A stretch of 64,000 nucleotides of DNA from SVTX01 sp045612105 (GCA_045612105.1 JAZKYL010000113.1:1-64000), one strand, 5' to 3'. Shown: positions 43,773 through 53,382, numbered from the stretch's first letter. Program-made: numbers and translations. The notes: a model not told the origin generated them from the sequence alone.

Positions 43773-45113
43773 TTACTTTTTCAGTTTAGCAAGATGTGCT
43801 TGGTGCTCACGCACTTCGCTCTTGCCGATTCTGTTGTTCTGGACCAAAGGACGGTTTGCGGGGCAAACGTATGAGCAGCATCCGCATTCCATACAAAGCA
43901 TAACCTTGCTGGCTTCGAGTATTGCTATTCGTTCATCCTTGTTCTCATTAGCTATCGCTTTTGCAAAGGTTATAGGCGAAAGATTCAAAGGGCATCCCCT
44001 TACGCATCTGCCACAGTGAATACAAGCGGTAGGCTCGGGAAGAATGGAATCCTTAACGTTGAGAATAGTTATACCACCGGTTGTTTTAAGTGTGGGATCG
44101 TCAAGATTTGATGCGGGAATTCCCATCATAGGTCCTCCGTAGAGCACCTTGCCTGCATCCTCCTTAAGTCCACCGGCAAACTCAATAAGCTCACGAAGAG
44201 ACGTACCGATGGGGGCGATAACGTTTTTGGGGTCAGCAACAGCAGAGCCATCTACCGTAACTCTTCTTCTGACGAGAGGCTCGCCTGTCTCAACGTATTT
44301 TGCGAGAAGCGAGAGAGTAGTGACGTTAATAACGATAACACCAACGTCTGCGGGAAGCTTACCTTCGGGGATAATACGCTTTGTGGTGTTGTAGATAAGC
44401 ACTTTTTCTCCGCCTTGGGGATACGTATCGGGAAGTGTTGCGACTCTTATACGAGACTCGCCCGAAAACGTTTCTTTCATTTTCTTGATACACTCGGGCT
44501 TGTTCTTTTCAATGCCGATAATTATTTCACCAACCGAATCGGCATATTTTAAAAGGAGACCGATACCCTTAACGATCCACTCGCTATCGTATAGCATAGC
44601 ATGTGTATCACATGTTATGTAGGGCTCGCACTCTGCGGCATTGATAAGTATTTTATCGATTCCGCCCTTCTTAAGCGCGTCAAGCTTGACCGAGACGGGA
44701 AATCCCGCGCCGCCAAGTCCTACAAGACCAGACTCTCTTGCTGCGGTTATGAGAGATTCAAGATCATTAACTGTGGGAGGGGTAATATCCTCGCACATAG
44801 TTCCAAGCCCGTCACTTACGATACGTATGGCGGGAACGATTCTGCCGTCGCTTCTGAGATAATCCTCGATCTTAGTAACTTTGCCTGAAACAGATGCGTA
44901 AATGGGTGAGGACACGTATCCGTTTGCCTCAGCGATCTTTTGTCCTACCGTTACAGTATCACCGACACTGACCAACGGTGTTGCAGGAGCACCGATGTGC
45001 TGAGAGAGGGGAAGCAATACCTCTTTTACGTCGAGCATAGTAACAGACGGCGTTTTTGCCGTATTTTTACAATGAGGAATATGGGTGTTACCCATAGTTC
45101 TGAATCTAAACAT
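43773..45113 (-). CDS. rnfC: Rnf complex subunit RnfC
   Basis: The 446-residue peripheral subunit interacts with NAD(H). It has an N-terminal barrel (PLSQHIGAPATPLVSVGDTV), a Rossmann-like NADH/FMN domain with LVGLGGAGFPVSVK, a SLBB-type domain, and two 4Fe-4S motifs, CIHCGRCVRGCP and CMECGCCSYVCP. I chose ATG at 45113 after AAAGGATAAT, rather than 45158, which lies in the leader. It is the first gene of the rnfCDGEAB operon. Confidence 0.96.
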   Translation of the reverse strand: MFRFRTMGNTHIPHCKNTAKTPSVTMLDVKEVLLPLSQHIGAPATPLVSVGDTVTVGQKIAEANGYVSSPIYASVSGKVTKIEDYLRSDGRIVPAIRIVSDGLGTMCEDITPPTVNDLESLITAARESGLVGLGGAGFPVSVKLDALKKGGIDKILINAAECEPYITCDTHAMLYDSEWIVKGIGLLLKYADSVGEIIIGIEKNKPECIKKMKETFSGESRIRVATLPDTYPQGGEKVLIYNTTKRIIPEGKLPADVGVIVINVTTLSLLAKYVETGEPLVRRRVTVDGSAVADPKNVIAPIGTSLRELIEFAGGLKEDAGKVLYGGPMMGIPASNLDDPTLKTTGGITILNVKDSILPEPTACIHCGRCVRGCPLNLSPITFAKAIANENKDERIAILEASKVMLCMECGCCSYVCPANRPLVQNNRIGKSEVREHQAHLAKLKK

Positions 45114-45234
45114 ATTATCCTTTCTGTTCTCACTTTTGGGAATTTTAAACAAAACCAAAAGCGAGCAATATACAAAAATGCCCGCATAGCTTTGCGAAAT
45201 CCAATCTCAAGAACTCCAAGTATTTCGCCATTAT

Positions 45235-45263
45235 ATTATACTATAAACATTAAAAAAAGTCAA
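45235..45263 (-). promoter_or_regulatory. rnf operon promoter
   Basis: On the minus strand TTGACT (45263-45258) and TATAAT (45240-45235) are separated by 17 bases. Start near 45228 gives a leader of about 115 bases to rnfC. I saw no recognisable operator. Confidence 0.8.
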
Positions 45264-45359
45264 GATTTTTGACGTTGAAATGATTGTTTTTTGCTTTCCA
45301 AATTCGTTAATTTTTATCTGTTTTATGTTAAATTATCGACAAATAAGCAAAAAAGTGAG

Positions 45360-45385
45360 AAAAAGCCCCGAAAACGAGGCTTTTT
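45360..45385 (-). terminator. Terminator after TIM-barrel gene
   Basis: AAAAAGCCCCG (45360-45370) pairs with CGAGGCTTTTT (45375-45385) with one mismatch. It lies 8 bases past the stop of the gene at 45394-46656 and before the rnf promoter. Confidence 0.75.
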
Positions 45386-45393
45386 CATAAAAA

Positions 45394-46656
45394 TTATTTA
45401 CTGAGTCTGTATTCGATGGTAAATGCTTCTTCGTCAGCCTTTTGGAGTCTGATGAGAGCGGCATCTCCGGCAGAAAGCTTAAATTCAAGCTTGTTTGTAC
45501 ACTCTGAGGTGACGTACTGAAGTCCGTCGCATTTGCTGACCTCATAAATGCGGTAATTTCCGTTAAGATCAAGAGAGATTGCCTTTTCTTCCATATAATC
45601 GCGGTTGAGTATCAACATATATCCGTTGCCATACTTGTCTTCATACTCGGAGACCGAAACACGATTGGGAAGCTCACCTGCAAGATAAGCACTGTCTGAA
45701 GCCTTTGCGTGAAGCTCGTCAAACATAGCACAGTTAGGATTAACAGTAGCGTCGTGAATAACTCTCTTGCAATCAAGTGCCATAAGAGTTTCGCCAAGAT
45801 TCTTGAATTCGACGTGAATAGCCTTTTGATCCTCAAAGAATATATCCTTATCGCCTTCCTGATTAATTACCGAGCCGCAGGCGGTGTAATGCTGAAGACC
45901 CTTTGCGCCGTAAAGCACACCTGCGTACATCATAGCTCTTACCATCGGGAAGATGAAGAAGTCAACGTTGTGGAGATTCTGTCCCTGATAATAGAACCAG
46001 ATAGGCATATTATACTTTTCGCCAAGCTTTTTCATAAGACCGAGGTCGCACCACATGCGTGAGCGATCAAATTGAACATTTGCATTATGCTCACCCATTC
46101 CAACGGGATAATAATCCAATGAAAGCTGCGGAGGATCGATCACTGTGACATATTTTTCAAGATATTCGGGGAAAAGACCGTTGCCCCAGGTGTATTCTGT
46201 ATTGTAAGATGGGATTGCAACTGTGAAAGGCAGTTTATCGGGAGCTTCACGCTCGCAAATATCCATAAGCATTCTTGCTTCCTCGATCTGATCGTCGAGA
46301 AGAGGTTCGTCCCAAATGTAATAGCCCTTGATGCACTTCCATTTACGGTGATCATTGATAACACCCTCAAGGTCGTTCTCATCGTAGAAACGGTTGCCCT
46401 GCATACCGCCGTAACGCTTCAGCTCTTGATAAATAAGGTCAACTCCAAGCTGTTCGCAGTAAACCACAGCGTCAGCCGCATGCTCGGGAGATGCCCAGCC
46501 AAGCTCGAGCATATTGAAGCCTGCCTCGGCACAGTTGCGAATGACCTTTCTCATATCATCTCCCTTAGCGGAGAAGTTGGAGAGAATAAAGTTGTCCTGA
46601 AGCCACAATCTGCGCGGATTACCTATAGGATATCGCGCGAGAATCTTCTTTTCCAT
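45394..46656 (-). CDS. Uncharacterised TIM-barrel glycosidase-like protein
   Basis: The 420-residue protein has no signal peptide. The sequence shows a GH-A style barrel: CAEAGFNMLELGWASP, CIKGYYIWDEPLLDDQ (a candidate acid/base on the fourth strand), then MPIWFYYQGQN and VRAMMYAGVLYGAKGLQHYTA. A small all-beta C-terminal domain (about 330-420) ends it. The WDEP segment resembles beta-galactosidase/agarase-like families, but I cannot assign a GH number. GGAGG precedes ATG. It stands alone between rnf and pckG. Confidence 0.65.
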   Translation of the reverse strand: MEKKILARYPIGNPRRLWLQDNFILSNFSAKGDDMRKVIRNCAEAGFNMLELGWASPEHAADAVVYCEQLGVDLIYQELKRYGGMQGNRFYDENDLEGVINDHRKWKCIKGYYIWDEPLLDDQIEEARMLMDICEREAPDKLPFTVAIPSYNTEYTWGNGLFPEYLEKYVTVIDPPQLSLDYYPVGMGEHNANVQFDRSRMWCDLGLMKKLGEKYNMPIWFYYQGQNLHNVDFFIFPMVRAMMYAGVLYGAKGLQHYTACGSVINQEGDKDIFFEDQKAIHVEFKNLGETLMALDCKRVIHDATVNPNCAMFDELHAKASDSAYLAGELPNRVSVSEYEDKYGNGYMLILNRDYMEEKAISLDLNGNYRIYEVSKCDGLQYVTSECTNKLEFKLSAGDAALIRLQKADEEAFTIEYRLSK

Positions 46657-46685
46657 AGTAATACCTCCGATAAAACAAAATCGTC

Positions 46686-46738
46686 GTAACGAATTTCTTC
46701 GTTACTACAAGTATAACATAATATTTTTCCCGAGTCAA
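46686..46738 (-). promoter_or_regulatory. Promoter and 5-prime hairpin of TIM-barrel gene
   Basis: Minus-strand TTGACT (46738-46733) and TATACT (46715-46710) are separated by 17 bases. The transcript then forms GTAACGAA-gaaa-TTCGTTAC (46705-46686), an 8-bp hairpin with a 4-base loop, before the ribosome site. Confidence 0.75.
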
Positions 46739-46789
46739 TAAAAAACTTGAAATCGAAAGTTTTTTTGATTAAATTATTCTGATATTTGG

Positions 46790-46850
46790 AAAGTTCTTGA
46801 AAGAGGGAGCGCGAGGGGGAAAACTTCTTGAAAGAAGTTTTCCCCCTCGC
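46790..46850. repeat. Long inverted-repeat element R3
   Basis: AAAGTTCTTGAAA (46790-46802) is followed by a 19-bp perfect stem (46811-46829 and 46832-46850) with a GA loop and core GGGGGAAAACTTCTT. It lies 14 bases past the pckG stop and likely serves as its terminator. Near-identical to R2 and R4. Confidence 0.85.
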
Positions 46851-46864
46851 AAATAGTAATTATT

Positions 46865-48652
46865 TTAAGCCTTAAGTCTTGCTTCAAGAGCAGCGAGCTC
46901 GTCGTACATAGTCTGAGGAACTCTGTCACCGACCTGAGCGTAGAATGCCTTGATGTTCTCAACGTCCTCGAGCCAGGACTCCTTATCAACGGTAAGAAGC
47001 TCCTTGATGGTGTCGAGGGTAACGTCTGCGAGACCCTCAATGCAGATGTCCTCTGCCTTAGGAACGTAACCGATAGCGGTGATGTCAGCATCAACCTTGC
47101 CTTCGCAACGAGCGAGGATCCACATAAGAACTCTCATGTTGTCACCGAATCCGGGCCAGATGAAGTTGCCGTCGGCATCGGTGCGGAACCAGTTAACGTG
47201 GAAGATCTTGGGAGCGTTAGGAATAAGTGTACCCATCTTGAGCCAGTGTGCCCAGTAGTCACCCATATCGTAGCCTACGAAGGGTCTCATAGCCATAGGA
47301 TCGCGACGAACTACACCGACAGCGCCTGCTGCAGCTGCAGTGGTCTCGGAAGCCATGATAGAACCGACGAATGCACCGTTCTGCCAAGAGGTGGACTGGT
47401 AAACCAGGGGAGCAGTCTTCGCACGTCTACCGCCGAATACGATCGCGGAGATGGGAACACCTGCGGGATTAGCGAACTCAGAAGAGATGCAGGGGCAGTT
47501 GATAGCCTTTGCAGTGAAACGGGAGTTGGGATGAGCACCACAGGTGGACTTATCCTTCTTGTCGAACTTGGTGAAGTCCCAAGGATTGCCCTTCCAGTCA
47601 ATAGCCTCTGCGGGAGGATTCTTATCAAGACCTTCCCACCAAACGGTGTTGTCAGCAGTGTTGTGAACAACGTTGGTGAAGATGGTATCCTTCATAGTGG
47701 TGTAAAGAGCGTTGGGGTTGGAGTTGAGGTTAGTACCGGGAGCAACGCCGAAGAAGCCGTTCTCGGGGTTAACCGCCCAAAGGCGTCCGTCTTCACCGAC
47801 TCTGAGCCAAGCGATATCGTCACCTACGCACCATACCTTATAGCCCTGCTTAGAGTAGAACTCGGGGGGAATAAGCATAGCGAGGTTGGTCTTACCGCAA
47901 GCAGAGGGGAATGCAGCACAAACGTACTTGGTCTCACCGTCGGGATAGTCAACACCGAGGATGAGCATGTGCTCTGCCATCCAGCCCTCTTTACGTCCGA
48001 GGAAGGAAGCGATACGGAGAGCGAAGCACTTCTTACCGAGAAGAACGTTTCCGCCGTAACCGGAGTTTACAGACCAGATGGTATTTTCCTCAGGGAAGTG
48101 AACGATATATCTGTTCTCCTCGTCGATATCAGCGCGAGCGTGAAGACCCTTGATGTAGTCTGCGCTCTCACCGAGTGCCTCGAGAACATCATAACCTACG
48201 CGAGTCATAATAAGCATATTAAGAACGACGTAGATAGAGTCGGTAAGCTCGATGCCGTACTTTGCGAAGGGAGAACCAACAACGGACATAGAGTAGGGAA
48301 TAACATACATTGTGCGACCCTTCATACTTCCTGCGTAGAGCTTGGAGAGCTTCTCCTTGCACTCGGCGGGATCCATCCAGTTGTTGATGTTACCTGCGTC
48401 CTCTTTCTTGGAGGTGCAGATGAAGGTTCTGCCCTCAACGCGCGCAACGTCGTTAACAGCGGTGCGGTGGAGGTAGCAGCCGGGAAGCTTTTCCTGATTG
48501 AGCTTGATGATCTCGCCGGAAGCACACGCTTCAGCTCTGAGAGCCTCTGCCTGTTCCTCGCTGCCGTCGATCCAAACGATCTGGTCGGGCTGTGTCATAG
48601 CAGCCATTTCGTTGATCCAATCAAGAACGAACTTGTTGTTGGTAGGTGTCAT
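46865..48652 (-). CDS. pckG: Phosphoenolpyruvate carboxykinase (GTP)
   Basis: The 595-residue enzyme interconverts oxaloacetate and PEP using GTP/GDP. Motifs include the P-loop FPSACGKTNLAML, which contains the hyper-reactive Cys of the GTP class, metal-binding VGDDIAWLR, and SVNSGYGGNVLLGKKC. Length and pattern exclude the ATP type. AAGGAG precedes ATG. Codon bias is strong, implying high expression. It serves gluconeogenesis or, in the reverse direction, CO2 fixation and succinate/propionate formation. A matching gluconeogenic gene, fbp, lies at 61155. Confidence 0.97.
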   Translation of the reverse strand: MTPTNNKFVLDWINEMAAMTQPDQIVWIDGSEEQAEALRAEACASGEIIKLNQEKLPGCYLHRTAVNDVARVEGRTFICTSKKEDAGNINNWMDPAECKEKLSKLYAGSMKGRTMYVIPYSMSVVGSPFAKYGIELTDSIYVVLNMLIMTRVGYDVLEALGESADYIKGLHARADIDEENRYIVHFPEENTIWSVNSGYGGNVLLGKKCFALRIASFLGRKEGWMAEHMLILGVDYPDGETKYVCAAFPSACGKTNLAMLIPPEFYSKQGYKVWCVGDDIAWLRVGEDGRLWAVNPENGFFGVAPGTNLNSNPNALYTTMKDTIFTNVVHNTADNTVWWEGLDKNPPAEAIDWKGNPWDFTKFDKKDKSTCGAHPNSRFTAKAINCPCISSEFANPAGVPISAIVFGGRRAKTAPLVYQSTSWQNGAFVGSIMASETTAAAAGAVGVVRRDPMAMRPFVGYDMGDYWAHWLKMGTLIPNAPKIFHVNWFRTDADGNFIWPGFGDNMRVLMWILARCEGKVDADITAIGYVPKAEDICIEGLADVTLDTIKELLTVDKESWLEDVENIKAFYAQVGDRVPQTMYDELAALEARLKA

Positions 48653-48964
48653 GATTTTTTCTCCTTTTATATTTCAAATATATTTTACGTTTTTTGTCGG
48701 GAAAAGGCTATTCTGAAAGATATCCTCTATCCGCCATTATACATTTTACTATATTTTTTGCAAGTTTGCAATATATATTTTTAAAAGTTTCAAATTGTTA
48801 ATATTTTCTTTTAATACTAAACATTTTACGTATTCTCCTAAACTCGAAAATTATAAAAATTCACAAATTGTTCGCTGTATGTTTTATAAAAACGTGGCTA
48901 AATATGTTAAAATATAAAAAAAGATACATTTGTGCTAATTTTAAAAACACAGGATGGTGACAAT
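48653..48964. other. Divergent pckG-lexA intergenic region
   Basis: These 312 AT-rich bases hold no ORF I believe. On the minus strand the pckG promoter is TTGCAA (48763-48758) and TATAAT (48741-48736) with a 16-base spacer. On the plus strand an extended -10, TG-T-TAAAAT (48905-48913), probably serves lexA. I find no clear inverted SOS box of the GAAC-N4-GTTC type. Confidence 0.65.
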
Positions 48965-49561
48965 ATGGAAAAACTTAAAGCAAAAGAACAAAAAGTATAT
49001 GATTACATAGTCAGATCGGTTCGTGAGAACGGATTTGCGCCAAGCGTAAGAGATATTATGCGCGATCTTGGATACAAAAGCACGTCTACTGTGCATATGT
49101 ACCTTAACCGCCTCGATATGCTTGGATATATCCGTAAGGAGGACGGTAAGAGCCGCGCTATAAGCCTTGTCGCAGATGATATGCCGGCAGTTTCCGCCGT
49201 TCCGGTTCTTGGTACCGTAACTGCGGGTCAGCCAATTCTCGCTGAGGAGAATTTCGAAGGCTATATCGGCTATATCGGACGCACGTCTGCTGAGGAAATG
49301 TTTGCGTTGAAAGTCAAGGGCGAAAGTATGATCGAGGCAGGTATTCTTGACGGTGATATGATCATTGCAGAGAAGACTTGTTATGCCGAAAACGGAGAGA
49401 TAGTTGTCGCGCTTATCGAAAACGAGGCTACCGTTAAAAGATTTTTCCGTGAGGAGGGACACTACCGCCTTCAGCCTGAAAATTGTACTATGGAGCCAAT
49501 AATAGTTGACGAGGTCCTGATCCTCGGAAAAGTAGTAGCAATTCAACGCAGTTATGTCTGA
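48965..49561 (+). CDS. lexA: LexA repressor
   Basis: The 198-residue SOS repressor has an N-terminal winged helix (1-65, GFAPSVRDIMRDLGYKSTSTV) and a C-terminal peptidase domain. Self-cleavage would occur at A87-G88 in GTVTAGQPIL, with catalytic S121 (VKGESM) and K158 (EATVKRF). All are intact. Start ATG at 48965 follows AGGATGGTG; an earlier in-frame start at 48932 lacks a ribosome site. Autorepression is usual for the family, but I see no standard operator upstream. An FtsX/ABC pair follows 27 bases on. Confidence 0.95.
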   Translation: MEKLKAKEQKVYDYIVRSVRENGFAPSVRDIMRDLGYKSTSTVHMYLNRLDMLGYIRKEDGKSRAISLVADDMPAVSAVPVLGTVTAGQPILAEENFEGYIGYIGRTSAEEMFALKVKGESMIEAGILDGDMIIAEKTCYAENGEIVVALIENEATVKRFFREEGHYRLQPENCTMEPIIVDEVLILGKVVAIQRSYV

Positions 49562-49588
49562 TATCGCAGTAATTTGAGGTGAAGTATT

Positions 49589-51847
49589 TTGGAATGGCTG
49601 AAAAAAATCCAAAAATCTGTTTTTAGCTCCTTTAAAAGCGTACTTTTCAATTTTAAAGAGTTTGTTTGTATTTATATAGCCATCGTTATAGTCCAGCTCC
49701 TTTTTGGAGTCTGGACTTTATCTGCTTATACCAACTACTATGCCAACGACACGTTTTTTTATGATGCCTATACTTATGACATAGTGGTGAAAGGTTCGAG
49801 CCATAATGTTACTAATATGGCAAATAAGATAAATTATGATGTAAACCATGGCAGTGACATTGTTGAGAGCTTTATGTCAAATAAAAATGAGATCGGTGTG
49901 GATCTATATAAAGGACAACTTGAAAGCTTTAAGGAAAAATATCTTAAAGATATAATTCTTGAGATCGATTATACGGTAACACCCAAATACGTTTACAGAT
50001 CCGAAATAAGAGATGAGATCGTGGTTTCTTCGATCCTTCTCGGAGCAGTTTCTTTCTTGATAGGCATATTGATCCTGTCCGTGATGTATTCGGTAAGAAC
50101 CAATCATTATAAGTACCAATACGGCTTGTATATGACCTTCGGCGCAGACAAAAGAATGCTTGGTAGTATTTCGCTAAACGAGCTGTTGTCTATAAATACA
50201 CTGACGGTCATTCCCTCGGCAATAATATCTTATCTTCTTGCGCTTACCTTATATTCAGGCAGCGGTGTCAGCATTGTCATAGAGCCCTTGCAGATATTGA
50301 TGTATCTTTTCGTGACGTATTTGTCGGTGATCATTGCCGCGTGTATCTCGTTGGGCGGATTTTTCGGCAAGGCACCCATAGATCTGATAACTACTGCCGA
50401 TAATTCCAATTTTGTTTCATCACCGAGGCATTCTTTGCATCTCTTCGGTAAGAATTTGCCAATAGGATACGAGAGTTATTCGGTTTGGAGATTCAGAAAG
50501 TATATTGCGCGGTTGGTGCTTGGAGCAGTTTTGTTTTCCGTGGTTTTTGTCAGCGGAATCTATTGCGCTAATATGATCAAAACCGAGAATGAAGTTCCTT
50601 GTGAGGAATTTACGGTTGATTTCAGGTATTATGAAAAGGATCCCGATAACAGAAAGAGAGCAAACAGAGAAGCTGCTTGGATATTGCCGGAGCTGTTAAA
50701 GATAGACAACGTAGACAGTGTGACCTTTGAACAGAGCAAGACCCTCTCCGAAAGATTGGATCATATTCTTATAGAACCGGGAACAGAGCTTGCAGGGGCA
50801 AATGCTTCCGTACCGACAAATGAAGCTGAGGGATACAGCCGAGCTACAAATAAATGCAGATACGTCTGTCTATCGCTTTTGGCTTTAGAGAATTATGAGG
50901 CTATGTATTCCGTAGACTATCTCGAGGGGTATAATGCTGCCAAGGTGCTTGCTAACGACGATATGATAATTGTCAGTGAGAGCTTGTACGGCGCGAAGGC
51001 TTTCGATTTTGAGGTTGGAGATAAGGTGATGGTAGCTGAGAAAAAGACGGTTACCGGTCAGATGATCCCCGAGTCGGATCCTATGAAATTCCTTCGTCAA
51101 CAAATTGATAATTGCACCTTTGAGTATAAGGAATATACCGTTGGCGCGGTTATTAACGACAATAGTGTCGAGGGTAGTATAATTCTGGGTATGACTCCAG
51201 ATGAATACCAAAAGATTACGGGAAACGCGCAGGTCATCAGCGAATTCAGCGTTTATGCAAGATCCGGACTTGAGCTTGCAGAGATAAATAGGCTGAATTC
51301 TGACGTACATACGCTTTTATCGGAATATGAGGCTTGGACATGTGAGAATACAAACAATTCCGTATATGCTATAGTTGATAACCGAATTAATCTTCCCGGT
51401 GTTATCTATCTTATGTGCGTCCTGGTTCTGCTTATCTCTCCGGTTGTTTGGATATTCTCGCAGGTGATGTTTTACAATAAGCGAGAGCAGGAGTTCAGAA
51501 CGCTTACCTCGATCGGAGCCACGCTTAAAGAGATCGGTGGTATTCACGCGGTCTCGGGAGCCATCGTGTTTGTTGTAAGCTTTATTGTTAATTTTGCTTT
51601 GAGCAGACTCATATGTTTCGCAATATACAGACTTTTTACCAACCTTTTGCCGAGACTCGGCATTACGGGTATAAACGCGTCTTTTGACAGCTTTGTTCCA
51701 CTACCCGTAGTACTTCTTTGTGCAGCCGTATCGGCGGTTTGCGGATGTATATCGAGTCTTATTCCTTTCATTATATATAAAAATAAGCTTAAGCGAGAGC
51801 AGATGGACGTAGATTTGACCTCCGCTGAGCTTCAGAGCGAGGTGTGA
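49589..51847 (+). CDS. FtsX-type ABC transporter permease
   Basis: The 752-residue membrane protein has about eight to ten hydrophobic segments in two FtsX-like halves (about residues 150-250 and 610-730), separated by a large extracytoplasmic domain. The tail ends with polar cytoplasmic residues. It is the permease of the ATPase encoded next, in the general manner of BceB or other peptide-sensing/efflux permeases. The start is TTG at 49589, with GAGGTGAAG about 9 bases before it; the nearby ATG is in another frame. It overlaps the ATPase region by the last few bases. Confidence 0.8.
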   Translation: MEWLKKIQKSVFSSFKSVLFNFKEFVCIYIAIVIVQLLFGVWTLSAYTNYYANDTFFYDAYTYDIVVKGSSHNVTNMANKINYDVNHGSDIVESFMSNKNEIGVDLYKGQLESFKEKYLKDIILEIDYTVTPKYVYRSEIRDEIVVSSILLGAVSFLIGILILSVMYSVRTNHYKYQYGLYMTFGADKRMLGSISLNELLSINTLTVIPSAIISYLLALTLYSGSGVSIVIEPLQILMYLFVTYLSVIIAACISLGGFFGKAPIDLITTADNSNFVSSPRHSLHLFGKNLPIGYESYSVWRFRKYIARLVLGAVLFSVVFVSGIYCANMIKTENEVPCEEFTVDFRYYEKDPDNRKRANREAAWILPELLKIDNVDSVTFEQSKTLSERLDHILIEPGTELAGANASVPTNEAEGYSRATNKCRYVCLSLLALENYEAMYSVDYLEGYNAAKVLANDDMIIVSESLYGAKAFDFEVGDKVMVAEKKTVTGQMIPESDPMKFLRQQIDNCTFEYKEYTVGAVINDNSVEGSIILGMTPDEYQKITGNAQVISEFSVYARSGLELAEINRLNSDVHTLLSEYEAWTCENTNNSVYAIVDNRINLPGVIYLMCVLVLLISPVVWIFSQVMFYNKREQEFRTLTSIGATLKEIGGIHAVSGAIVFVVSFIVNFALSRLICFAIYRLFTNLLPRLGITGINASFDSFVPLPVVLLCAAVSAVCGCISSLIPFIIYKNKLKREQMDVDLTSAELQSEV

Positions 51848-51849
51848 TT

Positions 51850-52605
51850 ATGGAAAATAATGAAAAAGAGCTTTACGGCGGTATTGACCTCAATACAATA
51901 GATCCCAATAGAATAATGCTTGAGACCGTAGATCTTATAAAGCATTACAAGCAATACGATGACGTTGTGTATGCCGTAGAAAGAGTCAACCTTAAGGTAC
52001 ACGAGGGCGAATTCGTAGCAATAATCGGTTCGTCGGGTTCGGGAAAGAGTACTTTACTTAATCTTTGCGCGGGACTTGATCGTCCAAATGCGGGACACGT
52101 CTTGATAAGAAATCAGAATATTACAAAAATGAGTGCGGATGCTTTGAACAGATATCGCGGTATGAATATCGGTATCGTTTTTCAAAAACATAATCTTATC
52201 CCGCAGTTTACCGCCTATGAAAACATACTTGTTCCCACTATGATGTGCAGACGCGAGGATTTTTCATATCAGGAGCATCTGAAAAAGCTTATTGATATTC
52301 TCGGTCTTTCTGACAGACTGAATCACCTACCCAGCGAACTTTCCGGTGGACAGCAACAGAGAGTTGCTATTGCCCGCGCGCTTATTAATATGCCGCAGAT
52401 TCTTTTTGCCGACGAGCCGACGGGTAATCTCGACAGAAAAAATGCCGATGAGGTGTTGGAGCTTCTGCTTGAGATCCGCCGAACTATCGGAATGACTCTG
52501 GTTATGGTCACTCATGATATGAAGATCGCAAAACGTGCCGATACCGTATATATTATGGAAAACGGCCATCTTTTGTCGAGAAATATTGATTTTGATGCTA
52601 ATTAA
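51850..52605 (+). CDS. ABC transporter ATPase (LolD/MacB/BceA type)
   Basis: The 251-residue ATPase has Walker A GSSGSGKST, Q-loop FQKHNLIPQFTAYENI, signature LSGGQQQRVAIARAL, Walker B LFADEPTGNLD and switch VTHDMKIA. It has an N-terminal extension of about 28 residues before the usual start. ATG at 51850 follows GAGG (51838-51841); a GTG at 51844 overlaps the permease stop. Together with the permease it forms a type VII exporter or antimicrobial-peptide detoxification pair. No sensor kinase lies near. Confidence 0.92.
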   Translation: MENNEKELYGGIDLNTIDPNRIMLETVDLIKHYKQYDDVVYAVERVNLKVHEGEFVAIIGSSGSGKSTLLNLCAGLDRPNAGHVLIRNQNITKMSADALNRYRGMNIGIVFQKHNLIPQFTAYENILVPTMMCRREDFSYQEHLKKLIDILGLSDRLNHLPSELSGGQQQRVAIARALINMPQILFADEPTGNLDRKNADEVLELLLEIRRTIGMTLVMVTHDMKIAKRADTVYIMENGHLLSRNIDFDAN

Positions 52606-52623
52606 TTTATCGGAGATATAAAA

Positions 52624-53328
52624 ATGAACGAAAACATTTTTGCGGGACTCCAAAAGTTGACTCTTTTGGACTATCCCGGCAAGGTCGCCTGTACTTTGTT
52701 TACGAAAGGTTGTAATTTTCGCTGTCCTTTTTGCCATAACGCGGCTTTGGTGACCCGTGCGGAAGAGCAGAGAATGTATGAAAATACTGAAATACTTTCC
52801 TTCCTAAAAAAGAGACTGGGAGTTCTTGACGGAGTGGCTATTACCGGCGGAGAACCCACGCTTATGAGCGGACTTTACGATTTTATTAAAGAAGTCAAAG
52901 AAATGGGCTATGCTGTTAAGCTTGACACCAACGGAACCTGCCCCGACGTACTCAAAAGACTTGTTAACGACTGTCTTGTGGACTACGTGGCGATGGATAT
53001 CAAGAACTCACCTGAAAAATACGCATTTACTTGCGGATTACCTGAAAGCTATGATCTCTCCAAAATAGAAGAAAGCAAAAACTTCCTAATGGAGGGAAGA
53101 GTAGATTTTGAGTTCAGAACCACGGTTGCAAAGCCCTTCCATGAGACCGAGGATTTTGTTAAAATCGGAGAATGGCTGAAGGGAAGTGAAAAATACTTTT
53201 TGCAGCAATTCAAGGATTCGGGTGACATTATCGGGCAGGAAATTTCTTCCTTTAATGAGAAAGAAATGGGAGAGTTTTTGAACGTTTTGTTGCCTTTTGT
53301 GCCAAACGCACAATTAAGAGGGGTGTAA
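52624..53328 (+). CDS. nrdG: Anaerobic ribonucleotide reductase activating protein
   Basis: The 234-residue radical SAM enzyme installs the glycyl radical on NrdD. The 4Fe-4S motif is CNFRCPFC, preceded by LQKLTLLDYPGKVACTLFTKG, and the SAM-binding GGEP is at AITGGEPTL. The LDYPG form is typical of NrdG-like activases of Clostridia. It lies 18 bases after the ABC ATPase gene and directly upstream of nrdD, reversing the common nrdD-nrdG order. The downstream NrdR box 1 begins at its stop codon. Confidence 0.93.
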   Translation: MNENIFAGLQKLTLLDYPGKVACTLFTKGCNFRCPFCHNAALVTRAEEQRMYENTEILSFLKKRLGVLDGVAITGGEPTLMSGLYDFIKEVKEMGYAVKLDTNGTCPDVLKRLVNDCLVDYVAMDIKNSPEKYAFTCGLPESYDLSKIEESKNFLMEGRVDFEFRTTVAKPFHETEDFVKIGEWLKGSEKYFLQQFKDSGDIIGQEISSFNEKEMGEFLNVLLPFVPNAQLRGV

Positions 53329-53375
53329 ATCTATATATTGTGACGAATTTTGGAAAATAACACAATATCTTGTGT
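53328..53375 (+). promoter_or_regulatory. Tandem NrdR boxes
   Basis: Box 1 AATCTATATATTGTGA (53328-53343) and box 2 ACACAATATCTTGTGT (53360-53375) match the palindromic NrdR box, acaCwAtATaTwGtgt. Box 2 matches at 15 of 16 positions. They are separated by 16 bases, so centres are 32 bases (three helical turns) apart, as in known NrdR operators. Box 2 ends 7 bases before the -35 of nrdD. Confidence 0.85.
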
Positions 53376-53382
53376 TACCCCC

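Noticed and set aside
47198..48784. Long open frame (528 codons) opposite pckG
   Set aside because: It is antisense to a strongly codon-biased, clearly homologous gene; the product is low in recognisable motifs and lacks a ribosome site. Such frames arise from the biased codons of highly expressed genes.
48840..48964. SOS (LexA) box upstream of lexA
   Set aside because: I looked for inverted GAAC-N4-GTTC or CGAAC-type sites. Only half-site-like TGTTCG and ATGTTT in direct order are present, which is not convincing.
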